Assembly: GCA_017458005.1 (NCBI GenBank)
Contig: JAFTGH010000017.1
Location: 1 to 64,000, forward strand
Source of the DNA: Prevotella sp.
Lineage (GTDB): Bacteria; Bacteroidota; Bacteroidia; Bacteroidales; Bacteroidaceae
DNA: 64,000 nt
Direction of reading: 5' to 3'
Made by a program: the position numbers and the translations under genes. The notes beneath the pieces are model-generated. The model saw nothing but the letters and a program-made list of their open reading frames with translations. It did not search any database and had not been told where the DNA came from. The number at the start of each line of letters is the position of its first letter. Within the stretch, counting starts at the first letter, position 1. Shown piece after piece: positions 43,272 to 52,694 of this stretch.

Positions 43272-43685
43272 TTAGAAGAAAAAGAAGAAATAGGCAGCAG
43301 CCCATTCCTTAGGCACCCCTTGCACCTTGCCAATACTTGAGCCATTACCGTTACGAACGGTTCCATCGCTCTCTACCTTGCCAATTTTACTGCCATTTCC
43401 ATTGCGGACAGTGCCGTCACTCTCTACCTTACCGATACTGCTGCCATTGCCATTACGAATGGTACCGTCACGGTCGATCTTGCCAATGCGACTGCCACTA
43501 CCATTACGGACAATACCATCACTCTCAATCTTACCAATGCTGCTGCCACTGCCATTGCGGACAGTACCATTGCTCTCTATCTTCCCGCAACTGCTGCCAT
43601 TGCTGTTGTAAACGGTCTGGGCAGAAGCACCAGTTGTCATCATCACCATGAAAGCGACAAATAAAACGCGTAGGAATTTCATCAT
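43272..43685 (-). CDS. Exported 5-fold beta-flower repeat protein
   Basis: A 137-residue protein. The signal peptide (FLRVLFVAFMVMMTTGASAQ) is followed by five and a half copies of a 17-residue unit of the form NGxGSxIGKxESDGTVR, then a short tail with a Phe run (YFFFFF). It fits what RefSeq calls 5-fold beta-flower protein in Bacteroidales (name from memory). Function unknown; it may bind at the surface or periplasm. The ATG at 43685 (or 43682) is used because the promoter lies at 43713-43743. It heads the operon with DUF3737, PatB and OPT genes. Confidence 0.75.
   Translation of the reverse strand: MMKFLRVLFVAFMVMMTTGASAQTVYNSNGSSCGKIESNGTVRNGSGSSIGKIESDGIVRNGSGSRIGKIDRDGTIRNGNGSSIGKVESDGTVRNGNGSKIGKVESDGTVRNGNGSSIGKVQGVPKEWAAAYFFFFF
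43316..43607. repeat. 51-bp coding tandem repeat
   Basis: About five and a half copies of a 51-bp unit encode the 17-residue repeats of the beta-flower protein. The copies differ at third codon positions and in a few residues (K/R, I/V, S/D), so the array is not a fresh duplication. Confidence 0.75.
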
Positions 43686-43712
43686 TTCATTAAGTTTTGG
43701 TAAATATCGGTG

Positions 43713-43743
43713 CAAAAATACGAAAAAAAGCGTAACTTTGCAA
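43713..43743 (-). promoter_or_regulatory. Promoter of the beta-flower operon
   Basis: Read on the minus strand: TTG (43743-43741), 20 bp, TATTTTTG (43720-43713). It overlaps the miaB -7 element at 43733-43740, so the two divergent promoters share bases. Confidence 0.6.
43733..43740 (+). promoter_or_regulatory. -7 element of miaB operon
   Basis: TAACTTTG, 19 bp upstream of the ATG at 43760; no clear -33 element. It lies within the spacer of the divergent beta-flower promoter. Confidence 0.6.
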
Positions 43744-43759
43744 GCAAAAAGGAAAAAAC

Positions 43760-45073
43760 ATGAAGAAACTCTATATAGAGACTTATGGTTGTCAGATGAA
43801 CGTAGCCGACTCTGAGGTGGTGGCAAGTGTCATGCAAATGGCAGGCTATGAGGCGACTGAGGATATCAATGAGGCTGATGCCGTATTCCTGAATACCTGC
43901 TCCGTCAGAGACAATGCGGAGCAGAAGATATACCATCGTCTGGATGCGCTGGCTGCCATGAAAAAGAAACACCCGTTAATCATCGGTGTTCTTGGCTGTA
44001 TGGCGGAACGTGTGAAAGACGACCTGTTGGAAAATCACCATTGTGATTTGGTGGCTGGTCCTGACGCTTATCTGTCCCTACCTGACTTGATAGCACAAGC
44101 AGAGACTGGGCATAAGGCAATGAATATTGAACTGTCGACCTCAGAGACTTACAGGGATGTCGTTCCGCAACGTATCGGACTGGGGCATAAGATTGGGGGC
44201 TTTGTCAGCATCATGCGAGGTTGCAACAACTTCTGTCATTATTGTATCGTACCCTATACCCGTGGCCGGGAACGCTCCCGAGACGTAGAGAGTATCCTGC
44301 GTGAAGTTCGCGACTTACGAGACCGTGGATTTAAAGAAGTGACGCTGCTGGGGCAGAATGTGAATAGTTATCGCCTAGACGACCTAGAATCTCTAGGATT
44401 TCCTAAATTATTAAGAAAGGTAGCCGAAGAGGCTCCGGAGATGCGTATTCGCTTCACAACCTCACACCCAAAGGATATGAGTGATGAGACGTTGCGGGTC
44501 ATCGCAGAGATGCCTAATGTCTGTAAGCATATCCACTTGCCCGTACAGAGTGGCAGCGACAGAATCCTGAAACTGATGAACCGCAAATATACCCGTGAGT
44601 GGTATCTCGACCGTGTGGCGGCTATTCGTCGCATCATCCCTGACTGTGGACTGTCGACGGATATCTTCGTAGGCTATCACTCCGAGACGGAAGAGGATCA
44701 TCAACTTAGTTTGGACCTGATGCGTGAGGTGGGATATGACTCCGCTTTCATGTTCAAGTATTCTGAGCGACCAGGCACTTATGCCTCCAAACATTTGCCT
44801 GACGACGTACCAGAGGAAGAGAAGATTCGGCGTCTGAACGAACTCATCGCTTTACAGACAGAAATCTCTGCCCAGCAGAACAAGAAAGACGAAGGCAAGG
44901 AGTTTGATGTGTTGGTAGAAGGTTTCTCAAAACGAAGTCGTAGTCAACTTTGTGGGCGTACCGAGCAAAACAAGATGGTGGTGTTCGATAAGGGTTCTCA
45001 TCATATTGGGGAAATGGTACGAGTGAGAATAGTGAATAGTACAAGTGCAACCTTATTCGGAGAAGAAGTATGA
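43760..45073 (+). CDS. miaB: tRNA-2-methylthio-N6-dimethylallyladenosine synthase
   Basis: A 437-residue radical-SAM methylthiotransferase. The UPF0004 domain has Cys in YGCQMNVADSE, LNTCSVRDNAEQ and LGCMAERV; the radical SAM cluster is RGCNNFCHYCIVPYTRGRERSR-like (about 153-173); a TRAM domain ends the protein. It adds a methylthio group to i6A37 of tRNA. Codons at 44375-44412 shift to A/T-rich ones with three CTAG sites. The stop overlaps the ABC gene by 4 bp, so an envelope operon hangs on its promoter. Confidence 0.94.
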   Translation: MKKLYIETYGCQMNVADSEVVASVMQMAGYEATEDINEADAVFLNTCSVRDNAEQKIYHRLDALAAMKKKHPLIIGVLGCMAERVKDDLLENHHCDLVAGPDAYLSLPDLIAQAETGHKAMNIELSTSETYRDVVPQRIGLGHKIGGFVSIMRGCNNFCHYCIVPYTRGRERSRDVESILREVRDLRDRGFKEVTLLGQNVNSYRLDDLESLGFPKLLRKVAEEAPEMRIRFTTSHPKDMSDETLRVIAEMPNVCKHIHLPVQSGSDRILKLMNRKYTREWYLDRVAAIRRIIPDCGLSTDIFVGYHSETEEDHQLSLDLMREVGYDSAFMFKYSERPGTYASKHLPDDVPEEEKIRRLNELIALQTEISAQQNKKDEGKEFDVLVEGFSKRSRSQLCGRTEQNKMVVFDKGSHHIGEMVRVRIVNSTSATLFGEEV

Positions 45074-46899
45074 AAGATTTTATGCAAGTGCTGAGGCGTT
45101 TTGTGATGCCTTATAAGAAATATGTCGCTCTGTCGATTATCTTTAATATTCTGTCGGCATTACTAAACATATTCTCTTTTGCGGCATTGATACCGATCTT
45201 GCAGATTCTTTTTAAGACAGGTGATCAAGTCGTTGTCACCTCTTTAATGTCATGGGGTGAAGGAAGTTTTAAGGATGTATTGATTAATAACATCTACTAT
45301 TACATTAATTATTTTATCGTTGATGTTGGTTCTACAACAACATTGTTGTTTATTGGTATCTTCCTTATCATCGCTACGCTACTGAAAACTTTCGCTTATT
45401 TCCTTGCCTCATCCAGTGTGGTACCTATCCGTACAGGTGTCGTAAGGGATATGCGCAACCAATTGTACAACAAGATAGTAAGTCTGCCATTAGGTTTTTT
45501 CACTGAGGAGCGAAAGGGTGATATTATTGCACGTATGACTGGTGATGTGCAGGAGGTGGAGACAAGTATCATGTCGTCACTTGACTTGATGTTCAAGAAC
45601 CCTATCTTGATTATTTCCTATTTTACAACTTTGATTGTCATCTCATGGCAGTTGACCCTTTTCTCTGTGGTCATCATTCCTGCAATCGGTTGGTTTATGG
45701 GTTGGATTGGTCGTAAACTGAAGGCGCAAAGCATCAAGGCACAGTCGTTATGGAGTGACACGATGAGTGTGGTGGAAGAGACATTAGGTGGACTCCGCAT
45801 CATCAAGGCTTTTTGTGCGGAGGACAAGATGCGTCATAAGTTTGATACTATCAATTCTACTTATCGTAATGACATCATGAGAGTAAATATCCGTCAGAAC
45901 ATCGGACATCCTTTGTCTGAGTTTCTGGGTACTTGCATGATAGTCATTGTATTGTGGTTTGGTGGTGTTTTGGTACTAAACAACCAAAGTCTTTCTGGTC
46001 CTACCTTTATATATTACATGGTGATTCTCTATTCGATTATCAACCCCTTAAAGGAAGTTTCCAAAGTTGGATATAACATCCCCAAGGGACTTGCCTCCAT
46101 GGAGCGTATTGATAAGATCCTGCTTGCCGAGAACACCATTAAGGAACCCGCCCAGCCGAAACATATCGCATCTTTCGAGCACCAGATAGAGTTCCGTGAC
46201 GTGTCTTTCCGCTATGGTGAGACCTGGATACTCCGTCATATCAATCTCATCATCCCTAAGGGCAAGACCATCGCCATTGTGGGACAGAGTGGTAGTGGCA
46301 AGTCGACGATGGTCGACCTAATACCTCGTTACTATGACGTACAGGAGGGCGAGGTGCTGATTGACGGCATCAACGTCAAGGACTTGGGCATTCAAGACCT
46401 GCGCCAGTTGATTGGTAACGTCAACCAAGAGGCGATACTCTTTAACGACTCCTTCAGGAACAATATCTCCTTTGGCGTGGAGTCCGCTACGGATGAGCAG
46501 ATAGCCGAAGCGGCAAAGATTGCCAACGCCTATGACTTCATCATGCAGAGTGAGCACCAGTTTGACACCAATATCGGTGATCGTGGCGGGCGCCTCTCTG
46601 GTGGACAGCGCCAACGTGTGTCCATTGCCCGTGCCATCTTGAAGAATCCTCCTATCCTGATTCTCGACGAGGCGACCTCTGCCTTGGACACAGAGAGTGA
46701 GCGACTGGTGCAGGATGCCCTGGAGCGACTGATGAAAACACGTACAACAGTAGCCATTGCCCACCGCTTGTCGACCATCAAGAATGCCGACGAGATATGT
46801 GTCCTGCACGAAGGACAGATCGTCGAGCGTGGCACCCATGATGAGTTGCTGAATATCGATGGCTATTACAAGAAATTGAACGATATGCAGAGTCTATGA
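45070..46899 (+). CDS. MsbA-like ABC exporter (fused permease-ATPase)
   Basis: A 609-residue half-transporter: about six membrane helices (1-320) and an ATPase with Walker A GQSGSGKST, signature LSGGQRQRVS and Walker B ILILDEATSALD. The group exports lipids or lipid-linked glycans; with LtaS-like and LpxL-like genes next to it, lipid A or a glycolipid is a good guess, not proven. It overlaps miaB and the next gene by 4 bp each. Confidence 0.88.
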   Translation: MKDFMQVLRRFVMPYKKYVALSIIFNILSALLNIFSFAALIPILQILFKTGDQVVVTSLMSWGEGSFKDVLINNIYYYINYFIVDVGSTTTLLFIGIFLIIATLLKTFAYFLASSSVVPIRTGVVRDMRNQLYNKIVSLPLGFFTEERKGDIIARMTGDVQEVETSIMSSLDLMFKNPILIISYFTTLIVISWQLTLFSVVIIPAIGWFMGWIGRKLKAQSIKAQSLWSDTMSVVEETLGGLRIIKAFCAEDKMRHKFDTINSTYRNDIMRVNIRQNIGHPLSEFLGTCMIVIVLWFGGVLVLNNQSLSGPTFIYYMVILYSIINPLKEVSKVGYNIPKGLASMERIDKILLAENTIKEPAQPKHIASFEHQIEFRDVSFRYGETWILRHINLIIPKGKTIAIVGQSGSGKSTMVDLIPRYYDVQEGEVLIDGINVKDLGIQDLRQLIGNVNQEAILFNDSFRNNISFGVESATDEQIAEAAKIANAYDFIMQSEHQFDTNIGDRGGRLSGGQRQRVSIARAILKNPPILILDEATSALDTESERLVQDALERLMKTRTTVAIAHRLSTIKNADEICVLHEGQIVERGTHDELLNIDGYYKKLNDMQSL

Positions 46900-48707
46900 A
46901 GCAAAGAGTATTCTATCTGTTGAAGTTCTATGTGGTGACCGTCATCCTCTTTGTGGTCGCCAAGGTTTTCTTTATCATCTACCATATTAGCAGAGAGGAC
47001 TTGTCTTTCCTCGATTTCTTCCAGGTGATTCGTCACGGATTGAGTTTAGACCTGAGTATGACACTCTATCTGCTTATCATTCCTTTCCTCTTGGTGATGG
47101 CATCGCTATGGGTTCGAATACCTAAATGGGTATTTCGGATTTATGACGGCATTATCGCCTTTCTGCTTTCCCTTGCCTTCGTGGCGGACACGAGCCTTTA
47201 TGAGTTCTGGCAGTTTAAATTGGATGCCTCCTGCCTCTCCTATTTAGAGACGCCTACCGAGGCTATGGCAAGTGTTAGTACGGGCTATATCCTGATACGC
47301 CTGCTCTGTGTCCTTCTGGCAAGTCTTGTCATCTTTTGGATATACGATATACTGACTCCCTTGTTTTCTAAACTGAATAGTCTCAGCCAAAAGTTAATAG
47401 CCACCCTTATCTTCCTGCTGCTGATTCCTCTTATCATTATCGGAATCCGTGGTGGTGTGGACGAGTCGACAACGAATATCGGACAGGTGTATTACTCGCA
47501 GAACCAATTCCTGAATCATTCGGCTGTCAACCCTGTATTCTCTTTCTTTGCCTCTTTTGAGAAGACAGCAAGTAATAATGTGACCTATCATTTTATGGAG
47601 GATGGCGAGTGCGAGAGGATAGTCAACGAGTTATACAATACGCAAAGTATTGGAACCGATACACTATTGACCACGCAGACACCTAACATCATCGTGATCC
47701 TGTTGGAGAGTTGTGGAGGGCAGTTTACGGAAATCAGTGGTCGTTCGGATATCACCCCCAACCTCAACCGTCTGGCACAAGAGGGCATCTATTTCACCAA
47801 CTGTTATGCTAATTCCTGGCGCACAGATCGTGGCACGGTATGCACATGGAGCGGTTATCCTTCCTTCCCCACCATGTCTGTCATGAAGATTCCGTCAAAG
47901 TCACGTACGCTTCCAAATATCGCCCGAACCTTACAGACAGAACGAGGCTATAATACCCATTATCTCTATGGTGGTGATATCAACTTCACCAATATGCGCA
48001 GTTATCTGGTCTCTGGTGGCTTTGGACAATTGACTTGGAAAGACGACTACACAAAAGAGGAACAGGCTTCCGCAAAATGGGGTGTGCGTGATGATATTAC
48101 CTTTGAGACGCTCTATCAATTGACGACAACGATGCAAGAGCCTTATCTTATCGGTTATTCCACCCTCAGCAGTCATGTGCCTTGGGATGTGCCTATTCAC
48201 CATTTCGATGATGAGGTGCTTAACGCCTTCTATTACCTTGATCAGTGTGTAGGGCAGTTTATTGAGAAAATGCGGAAGAGTGGGACTTGGGATAAGACGT
48301 TGATAGTGATGCTCCCAGATCATGGAATAGTTTACGATGGTCTTAATGAGTCGACACCTTTGCTTAACCATATTCCCATGATATGGGCGGGAGGCGCTGT
48401 CAAGAAGACTCAGCGTATCGAACAGATATGTAATCAGACAGACCTTCCTGCTACCTTATTAGGACAATTAGGACTCAACCACGATGATTATACGTTCAGT
48501 CGTGATGTGTTGAGTAAGACATATGCCCATCCAATGGCAATCCACACCTATGATGATGGTTTCACGATGATGGACGGCACCAGTTTTGTTAATTACGACT
48601 TTATTAGCGACAGACTGGTGAAAGGTGAGGGTATGGCTACTGAGAGACTTATCCTGCAGGCAAAGGCGATTCTGCAGGCTGCATCTAAAGACTTGAACGG
48701 ACGATGA
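46896..48707 (+). CDS. LtaS-like sulfatase-fold transferase 1
   Basis: A 603-residue membrane protein with about five N-terminal membrane helices (1-190) and an exposed alkaline-phosphatase/sulfatase domain. Metal and catalytic motifs: NIIVILLESCGGQF, then SWRTDRGTVCTWSGYPSFP with the likely catalytic Thr, and VMLPDHGI near the end. The family moves phosphoglycerol or phosphoethanolamine from phospholipids onto glycans or lipid A. Acceptor unknown; the neighbouring glycan genes suggest LPS or a periplasmic glycan. Confidence 0.85.
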   Translation: MKQRVFYLLKFYVVTVILFVVAKVFFIIYHISREDLSFLDFFQVIRHGLSLDLSMTLYLLIIPFLLVMASLWVRIPKWVFRIYDGIIAFLLSLAFVADTSLYEFWQFKLDASCLSYLETPTEAMASVSTGYILIRLLCVLLASLVIFWIYDILTPLFSKLNSLSQKLIATLIFLLLIPLIIIGIRGGVDESTTNIGQVYYSQNQFLNHSAVNPVFSFFASFEKTASNNVTYHFMEDGECERIVNELYNTQSIGTDTLLTTQTPNIIVILLESCGGQFTEISGRSDITPNLNRLAQEGIYFTNCYANSWRTDRGTVCTWSGYPSFPTMSVMKIPSKSRTLPNIARTLQTERGYNTHYLYGGDINFTNMRSYLVSGGFGQLTWKDDYTKEEQASAKWGVRDDITFETLYQLTTTMQEPYLIGYSTLSSHVPWDVPIHHFDDEVLNAFYYLDQCVGQFIEKMRKSGTWDKTLIVMLPDHGIVYDGLNESTPLLNHIPMIWAGGAVKKTQRIEQICNQTDLPATLLGQLGLNHDDYTFSRDVLSKTYAHPMAIHTYDDGFTMMDGTSFVNYDFISDRLVKGEGMATERLILQAKAILQAASKDLNGR

Positions 48708-50632
48708 GACAATGGCTCACTAAGATATGGTCCCCGTTGCTGGCAGTGTTGTGGAACCTGCTGCTGGTCTATCTGGTCTACCAGATAGCACGACTGGCGT
48801 ATTACTGGGAGAATGCGGACTATCTCTCATATTCATGGGATGTCTTTCGTGGGGGACTCCTCTTCGATACCTCCGCCATTCTCTATACCAATGTGCTCTA
48901 TGTGGTACTGATGCTCTTTCCGCTGCATTGGAAGGAGAACCAACGCTATCACCTGGTCTGCAAGTGGTTGTTCGTGCTTGTGAACAGTGTCGCCCTTGCC
49001 ATCAATCTTGCCGACTCTGTCTATTTCCGATACACCATGCGTCGAACCACGACGACCGTCTTTGAGGAATTCTCCAACGAGGGTAATCTGGGTAGTATCA
49101 TTGGGGTGGAGTTCCTCAGTCACTGGTATCTGGTACTGTTGTTCGCTGTCGTGGTATTTGTCCTTTGGAAATGCTATGCCACACCGTCCCTGCGGAAGAA
49201 GGTTGTTTGGTGGCAATATGACATCGCCTGCCTTTTGTCGCTATTGCTATTCGCTCCTTTCTGTGTGGCGGGAATGCGAGGAGGCTTTACGACGGCGGTA
49301 CGTCCTATCACCCTGTCGAATGCGAATCAATATGTGGAACGTCCGACAGATGCGGCATTGGTGCTGAACACGCCTTTCTCGTTGATTCGCTCTATCGGCA
49401 AGAGCGTCTTCGTCGTCCCCCAGTATTTTGACACCGAAAAGGAACTGGAGGCAGTTTATTCCCCAATACATACTAGTTCTCCTAGTGCTACCAGTTCTCC
49501 TAGAAAAAATATCGTCATCCTCATCGTCGAGAGTTTCGGACGGGAGTATATCGGTGCTTTGAACAAAGACCTTGAGGGAGGGCGTTACAAAGGCTATACT
49601 CCTGCTGTCGACGCGTTGATTGCCAAAAGCACGACATTCCGATATAGTTTCTGCAATGGGCGAAAGAGCATTGACGGCATGCCCAGCATCCTCTCCAGCA
49701 TCCCGATGTTCGTAGAGCCGTTTATCCTCACCCCTTCCTCGATGAACGACTATACAGGACTGGCAGGCATCTTAGGGGCTGAGGGCTATGAGACGGCATT
49801 CTTCCATGGTGCACAGAATGGCTCGATGGGGTTTCAGGCCTTTGCGCAGAAAACGGGTTTTCAGCACTATTACGGTCGCACGGAATATGAGGCTGCCAAA
49901 GGCACCTCTGACTTCGATGGCACATGGGCTATATGGGATGAGCCTTTCCTACAGTATTACGCAGAGGAGATGGGCAAGATGAGAGAGCCCTTTATGACTG
50001 CTGTCTTCACGGCATCCAGCCATCATCCTTTCGTGGTGCCAGAGAAATACAAAACACAATTCCCAGAGGAGCATCTCGCCATCCAGAAGTGTATCCGCTA
50101 TACGGATATGGCTATCGGCAAGTTTCTTGAGGCGGCAAGCAGGCAACCTTGGTATGAGAACACTATCTTTGTGCTCACCAGTGATCATACTAATATGAGT
50201 GATCATGCTTTCTATCAAACCGACTTGGGTGGTTTCTGCTCTCCTATTATTATCTTTGAGCCAAGCAACCCCACTGGCGAGATACAGGATAAGGTCGCCC
50301 AGCAGATAGATATCCTGCCAACCCTTCTTGGGATGCTGGGTTACGACAAGCCGTATTTCGGCTTTGGTATCGATGTGCTGAACACGCCCAAGGAAGATAC
50401 ATGGGCTGTCAATTATCTGAATGGTGTCTATCAGTATGTGAAGAACGGCTATGTCCTCCAGTTTGACGGACAGGAATCAAAGGCGTTATATGCGTTTAGC
50501 GACTCCTTGATGCAGCATAACCTCAACCATCAGCCGTCAACCATCAGCCGTCAGTCCCAGATGGAACGTGAGTTGAAGGCGATTATCCAACAGTATATGG
50601 AGCGCATGACACAGGACAGGCTGCACCCTTAG
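48704..50632 (+). CDS. LtaS-like sulfatase-fold transferase 2
   Basis: A 642-residue paralogue of the preceding protein: membrane helices in 1-195, then the sulfatase domain with NIVILIVESFGREYIG, the catalytic block CNGRKSIDGMPSILSSIPMF (likely Ser) and TSDHTNMSDH. The Ser-rich stretch TSSPSATSSPRK just before the domain comes from a CTAG repeat insertion (49473-49503), and a 14-bp repeat near the end gives NHQPSTISRQSQ. It overlaps transferase 1 by 4 bp and shares stop bases with the LpxL-like gene. Confidence 0.85.
   Translation: MRQWLTKIWSPLLAVLWNLLLVYLVYQIARLAYYWENADYLSYSWDVFRGGLLFDTSAILYTNVLYVVLMLFPLHWKENQRYHLVCKWLFVLVNSVALAINLADSVYFRYTMRRTTTTVFEEFSNEGNLGSIIGVEFLSHWYLVLLFAVVVFVLWKCYATPSLRKKVVWWQYDIACLLSLLLFAPFCVAGMRGGFTTAVRPITLSNANQYVERPTDAALVLNTPFSLIRSIGKSVFVVPQYFDTEKELEAVYSPIHTSSPSATSSPRKNIVILIVESFGREYIGALNKDLEGGRYKGYTPAVDALIAKSTTFRYSFCNGRKSIDGMPSILSSIPMFVEPFILTPSSMNDYTGLAGILGAEGYETAFFHGAQNGSMGFQAFAQKTGFQHYYGRTEYEAAKGTSDFDGTWAIWDEPFLQYYAEEMGKMREPFMTAVFTASSHHPFVVPEKYKTQFPEEHLAIQKCIRYTDMAIGKFLEAASRQPWYENTIFVLTSDHTNMSDHAFYQTDLGGFCSPIIIFEPSNPTGEIQDKVAQQIDILPTLLGMLGYDKPYFGFGIDVLNTPKEDTWAVNYLNGVYQYVKNGYVLQFDGQESKALYAFSDSLMQHNLNHQPSTISRQSQMERELKAIIQQYMERMTQDRLHP
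49473..49503. repeat. CTAG-rich repeat in LtaS-like gene 2
   Basis: The unit CTAGTTCTC / CCAGTTCTC recurs with CTAG at 49473, 49482 and 49500. It encodes SSPSATSSP in a linker ahead of the catalytic domain. Confidence 0.6.
50523..50554. repeat. 14-bp tandem repeat in LtaS-like gene 2
   Basis: TCAACCATCAGCCG at 50523-50536 and 50537-50550, with a partial third copy. The unit is not a multiple of three, so copies are read in different frames. It lies near the C terminus, where change is tolerated. Confidence 0.65.
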
Positions 50633-51564
50633 GTCTGCGGGCTTTTTGCTATGACTTTTCCATCAATGACCTCAAAGCGCTCGTTAAACTCCTCATGCGT
50701 GCGGCTCCATCGGTTGTGACTCCATAGCCAATACTCTGGAGCCTTTCGAATACTCTCCTCCAACATCTGATAGTAAATATCCGTGATCTGATATTCCTCC
50801 ATCTTCTGGGGCTCACGGGTCATCAGTTTGAACTCCGCCTCGTAGTAGCCACGCTTGATACGACGCACATCCATATAGAAAACAGCATGGTTGACCTTTC
50901 GGGCTATGCGCTCTGTACCTGTCAGTACTGGTGTGTCGTGGTGCAGGAAGTCCACCCAGTGGTGGATATTAAACCAATTGGGTTTCTGGTCGGAGATATA
51001 ACCGATGACCACAGGCTGTCCCTCTTTGCGGAACTCCAGAATCTTGCGCAGGGTGTCCTGCATGGAGATGCATACTGCCCCCATCCGTTGCCGTAGGCGC
51101 AGGAACAGGGTGTCAAAGACGGAATTCTCAAGAGGGTGGTAAATCTGTCCGCACTGTGCCTTAGGCGTCACCCACAAAGGCAATGAGGTAATCCACTCCC
51201 AGTTGCCGTAATGTCCAAGATAGACGGCACATGACTGTCCGCTCTCCACGATTTCATCCACTACTTCCGTACCTTTGAAGACCATGCGTTTCTGAAGGTT
51301 CCCCTTGCTGATGGTCATCAGTTTGACGCTCTCCGCCAGATAGTCGCAGAACCAATGGTAGAAGCCTTTCTCTATTTGTCGTAATTCTGGTTGGGTCTTC
51401 TCTGGAAAAGAAGACGCCAAGTTCTTTCTTACCACTTGCAAGCGGTATCTGATAACATAATACAGGAGATAGTACAACACGTCTGCAAAGAGATAATGTA
51501 ACCACATGGGCAATAAGGACACCATGTAGAACAGACAAAGTAAAGAACTGTACAAAACTTTCAT
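50629..51564 (-). CDS. LpxL/MsbB-like lipid A acyltransferase
   Basis: A 311-residue inner-membrane acyltransferase of the HtrB/LpxL group. An N-terminal hydrophobic segment is at about 3-35; the catalytic HX4E motif is HYGNWEW; MGAVCISMQDTLRKI and YWLWSHNRW (close to the family's C-terminal WxHxRW) follow. It adds a secondary acyl chain to lipid A. The ATG at 51564 is used because the frame start at 51570 is TTG. It converges on LtaS-like gene 2 with shared stop bases. Confidence 0.85.
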   Translation of the reverse strand: MKVLYSSLLCLFYMVSLLPMWLHYLFADVLYYLLYYVIRYRLQVVRKNLASSFPEKTQPELRQIEKGFYHWFCDYLAESVKLMTISKGNLQKRMVFKGTEVVDEIVESGQSCAVYLGHYGNWEWITSLPLWVTPKAQCGQIYHPLENSVFDTLFLRLRQRMGAVCISMQDTLRKILEFRKEGQPVVIGYISDQKPNWFNIHHWVDFLHHDTPVLTGTERIARKVNHAVFYMDVRRIKRGYYEAEFKLMTREPQKMEEYQITDIYYQMLEESIRKAPEYWLWSHNRWSRTHEEFNERFEVIDGKVIAKSPQT

Positions 51565-51632
51565 TAGCAATGAGGTTTTAAGTGCACAAAGATAGTTATT
51601 TCATGGCTATTAAGCAAATAATTATACCAATT

Positions 51633-51664
51633 TTTGCCTAATTGCAAGAAAATCTGTAATTTTG
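51633..51664 (+). promoter_or_regulatory. Promoter of the GT90-GT11-DUF6492 group
   Basis: TTTG at 51633-51636, 20 bp, TAATTTTG at 51657-51664; ATG at 51684. Full consensus match. Confidence 0.7.
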
Positions 51665-51683
51665 CAATAATTAGTTCAAGGGT

Positions 51684-52694
51684 ATGACAAATAAGCGAAA
51701 GATATATTATATGCTGCATAGTGGAAAGAACAGCAAGATGAAGTTCTTTGCTAAAGCCTATCTGCGGCAATGTGTACCCACATGGATAACACGTCGTTTG
51801 TTGAGGAAAGAGTTGCGGCAGTTGGAGAAACGGGATGACTGCAACGATGTCCGGCGGCGTGTTGACTATTACTGCAAACTGACTCCTGACACACCGTATA
51901 ATCACGAGGACTTTAACCATACAGCGATCTGTATCAAGGACCAACCAGTCATCCAACCCAAGGTTTACTATTTTGATGCCATGAATACAGCACGCTATTT
52001 CAATCAGCACTTTCGCTGGATTCTGAAAGCGGGTGATGTCGCAGACTTACAGACGCTACCTACCATTTTAAAAAGTCGTCCCATTGGGGATGAGAACTAT
52101 TGCTCTGTCCTGTTGAATCTCAATAAGGTTCGTCATTTCTTGTTTGTCAACGACTCCAAGCCTTGGCGGGAGAAGCGTGACATGGCTATCTTCCGTGGGG
52201 ATGTGGGCAATCCTAAAGATGGTAATGTCAAACCCAATAGAGTTACCTTTATGAATCGTTGGTACGGACATCCTCTTATAGACGCTGCCTCTATCGACCA
52301 GATAGAAGGTCATCCAGAATGGCAGCGTGAGAAACTGACGATTAACGAACACCTCGACTATAAGTTTGTTATGTCGCTGGAGGGCAATGATGTCGCCTCG
52401 AATCTAAAATGGATTATGTCATCCAACTCTATCGCAGTGACTCCTCGCCTTTCTTGTGAGACATGGTTTATGGAGGGAAGACTCATTCCCAACTATCACT
52501 ATATAGAGGTGAAAGAGGATTTCTCTAATCTGGAGGAGCGGCTGACCTATTACATCGAGCATCCGGAGGAGGCGGAGGCTATTATTCAGCATGCTCATGA
52601 GTGGGTTGCGCAGTTTATGGATAAGAAGCGAGAGAAACTCATCTCTCTTTTGGTCTTGAAGAAGTATTTTGAAATCACAAATTCTCCCCTATGA
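51684..52694 (+). CDS. GT90/CAP10-like glycosyltransferase
   Basis: A 336-residue cytoplasmic protein. The core AIFRGDVGNPKDG, then HLDYKFVMSLEGNDVASNLKW and SCETWFMEGRLIPNYHYIEV, is typical of the family that includes bacterial LPS glycosyltransferase LpsA and eukaryotic CAP10 (GT90). It would transfer xylose or glucose-like sugars to an LPS core or glycan. It overlaps the fucosyltransferase by 4 bp. Confidence 0.82.
   Translation: MTNKRKIYYMLHSGKNSKMKFFAKAYLRQCVPTWITRRLLRKELRQLEKRDDCNDVRRRVDYYCKLTPDTPYNHEDFNHTAICIKDQPVIQPKVYYFDAMNTARYFNQHFRWILKAGDVADLQTLPTILKSRPIGDENYCSVLLNLNKVRHFLFVNDSKPWREKRDMAIFRGDVGNPKDGNVKPNRVTFMNRWYGHPLIDAASIDQIEGHPEWQREKLTINEHLDYKFVMSLEGNDVASNLKWIMSSNSIAVTPRLSCETWFMEGRLIPNYHYIEVKEDFSNLEERLTYYIEHPEEAEAIIQHAHEWVAQFMDKKREKLISLLVLKKYFEITNSPL

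Noticed and set aside
43316-43607. CRISPR-like array
   Set aside because: The 51-bp repeats are coding, with no spacers and with codon-level variation.
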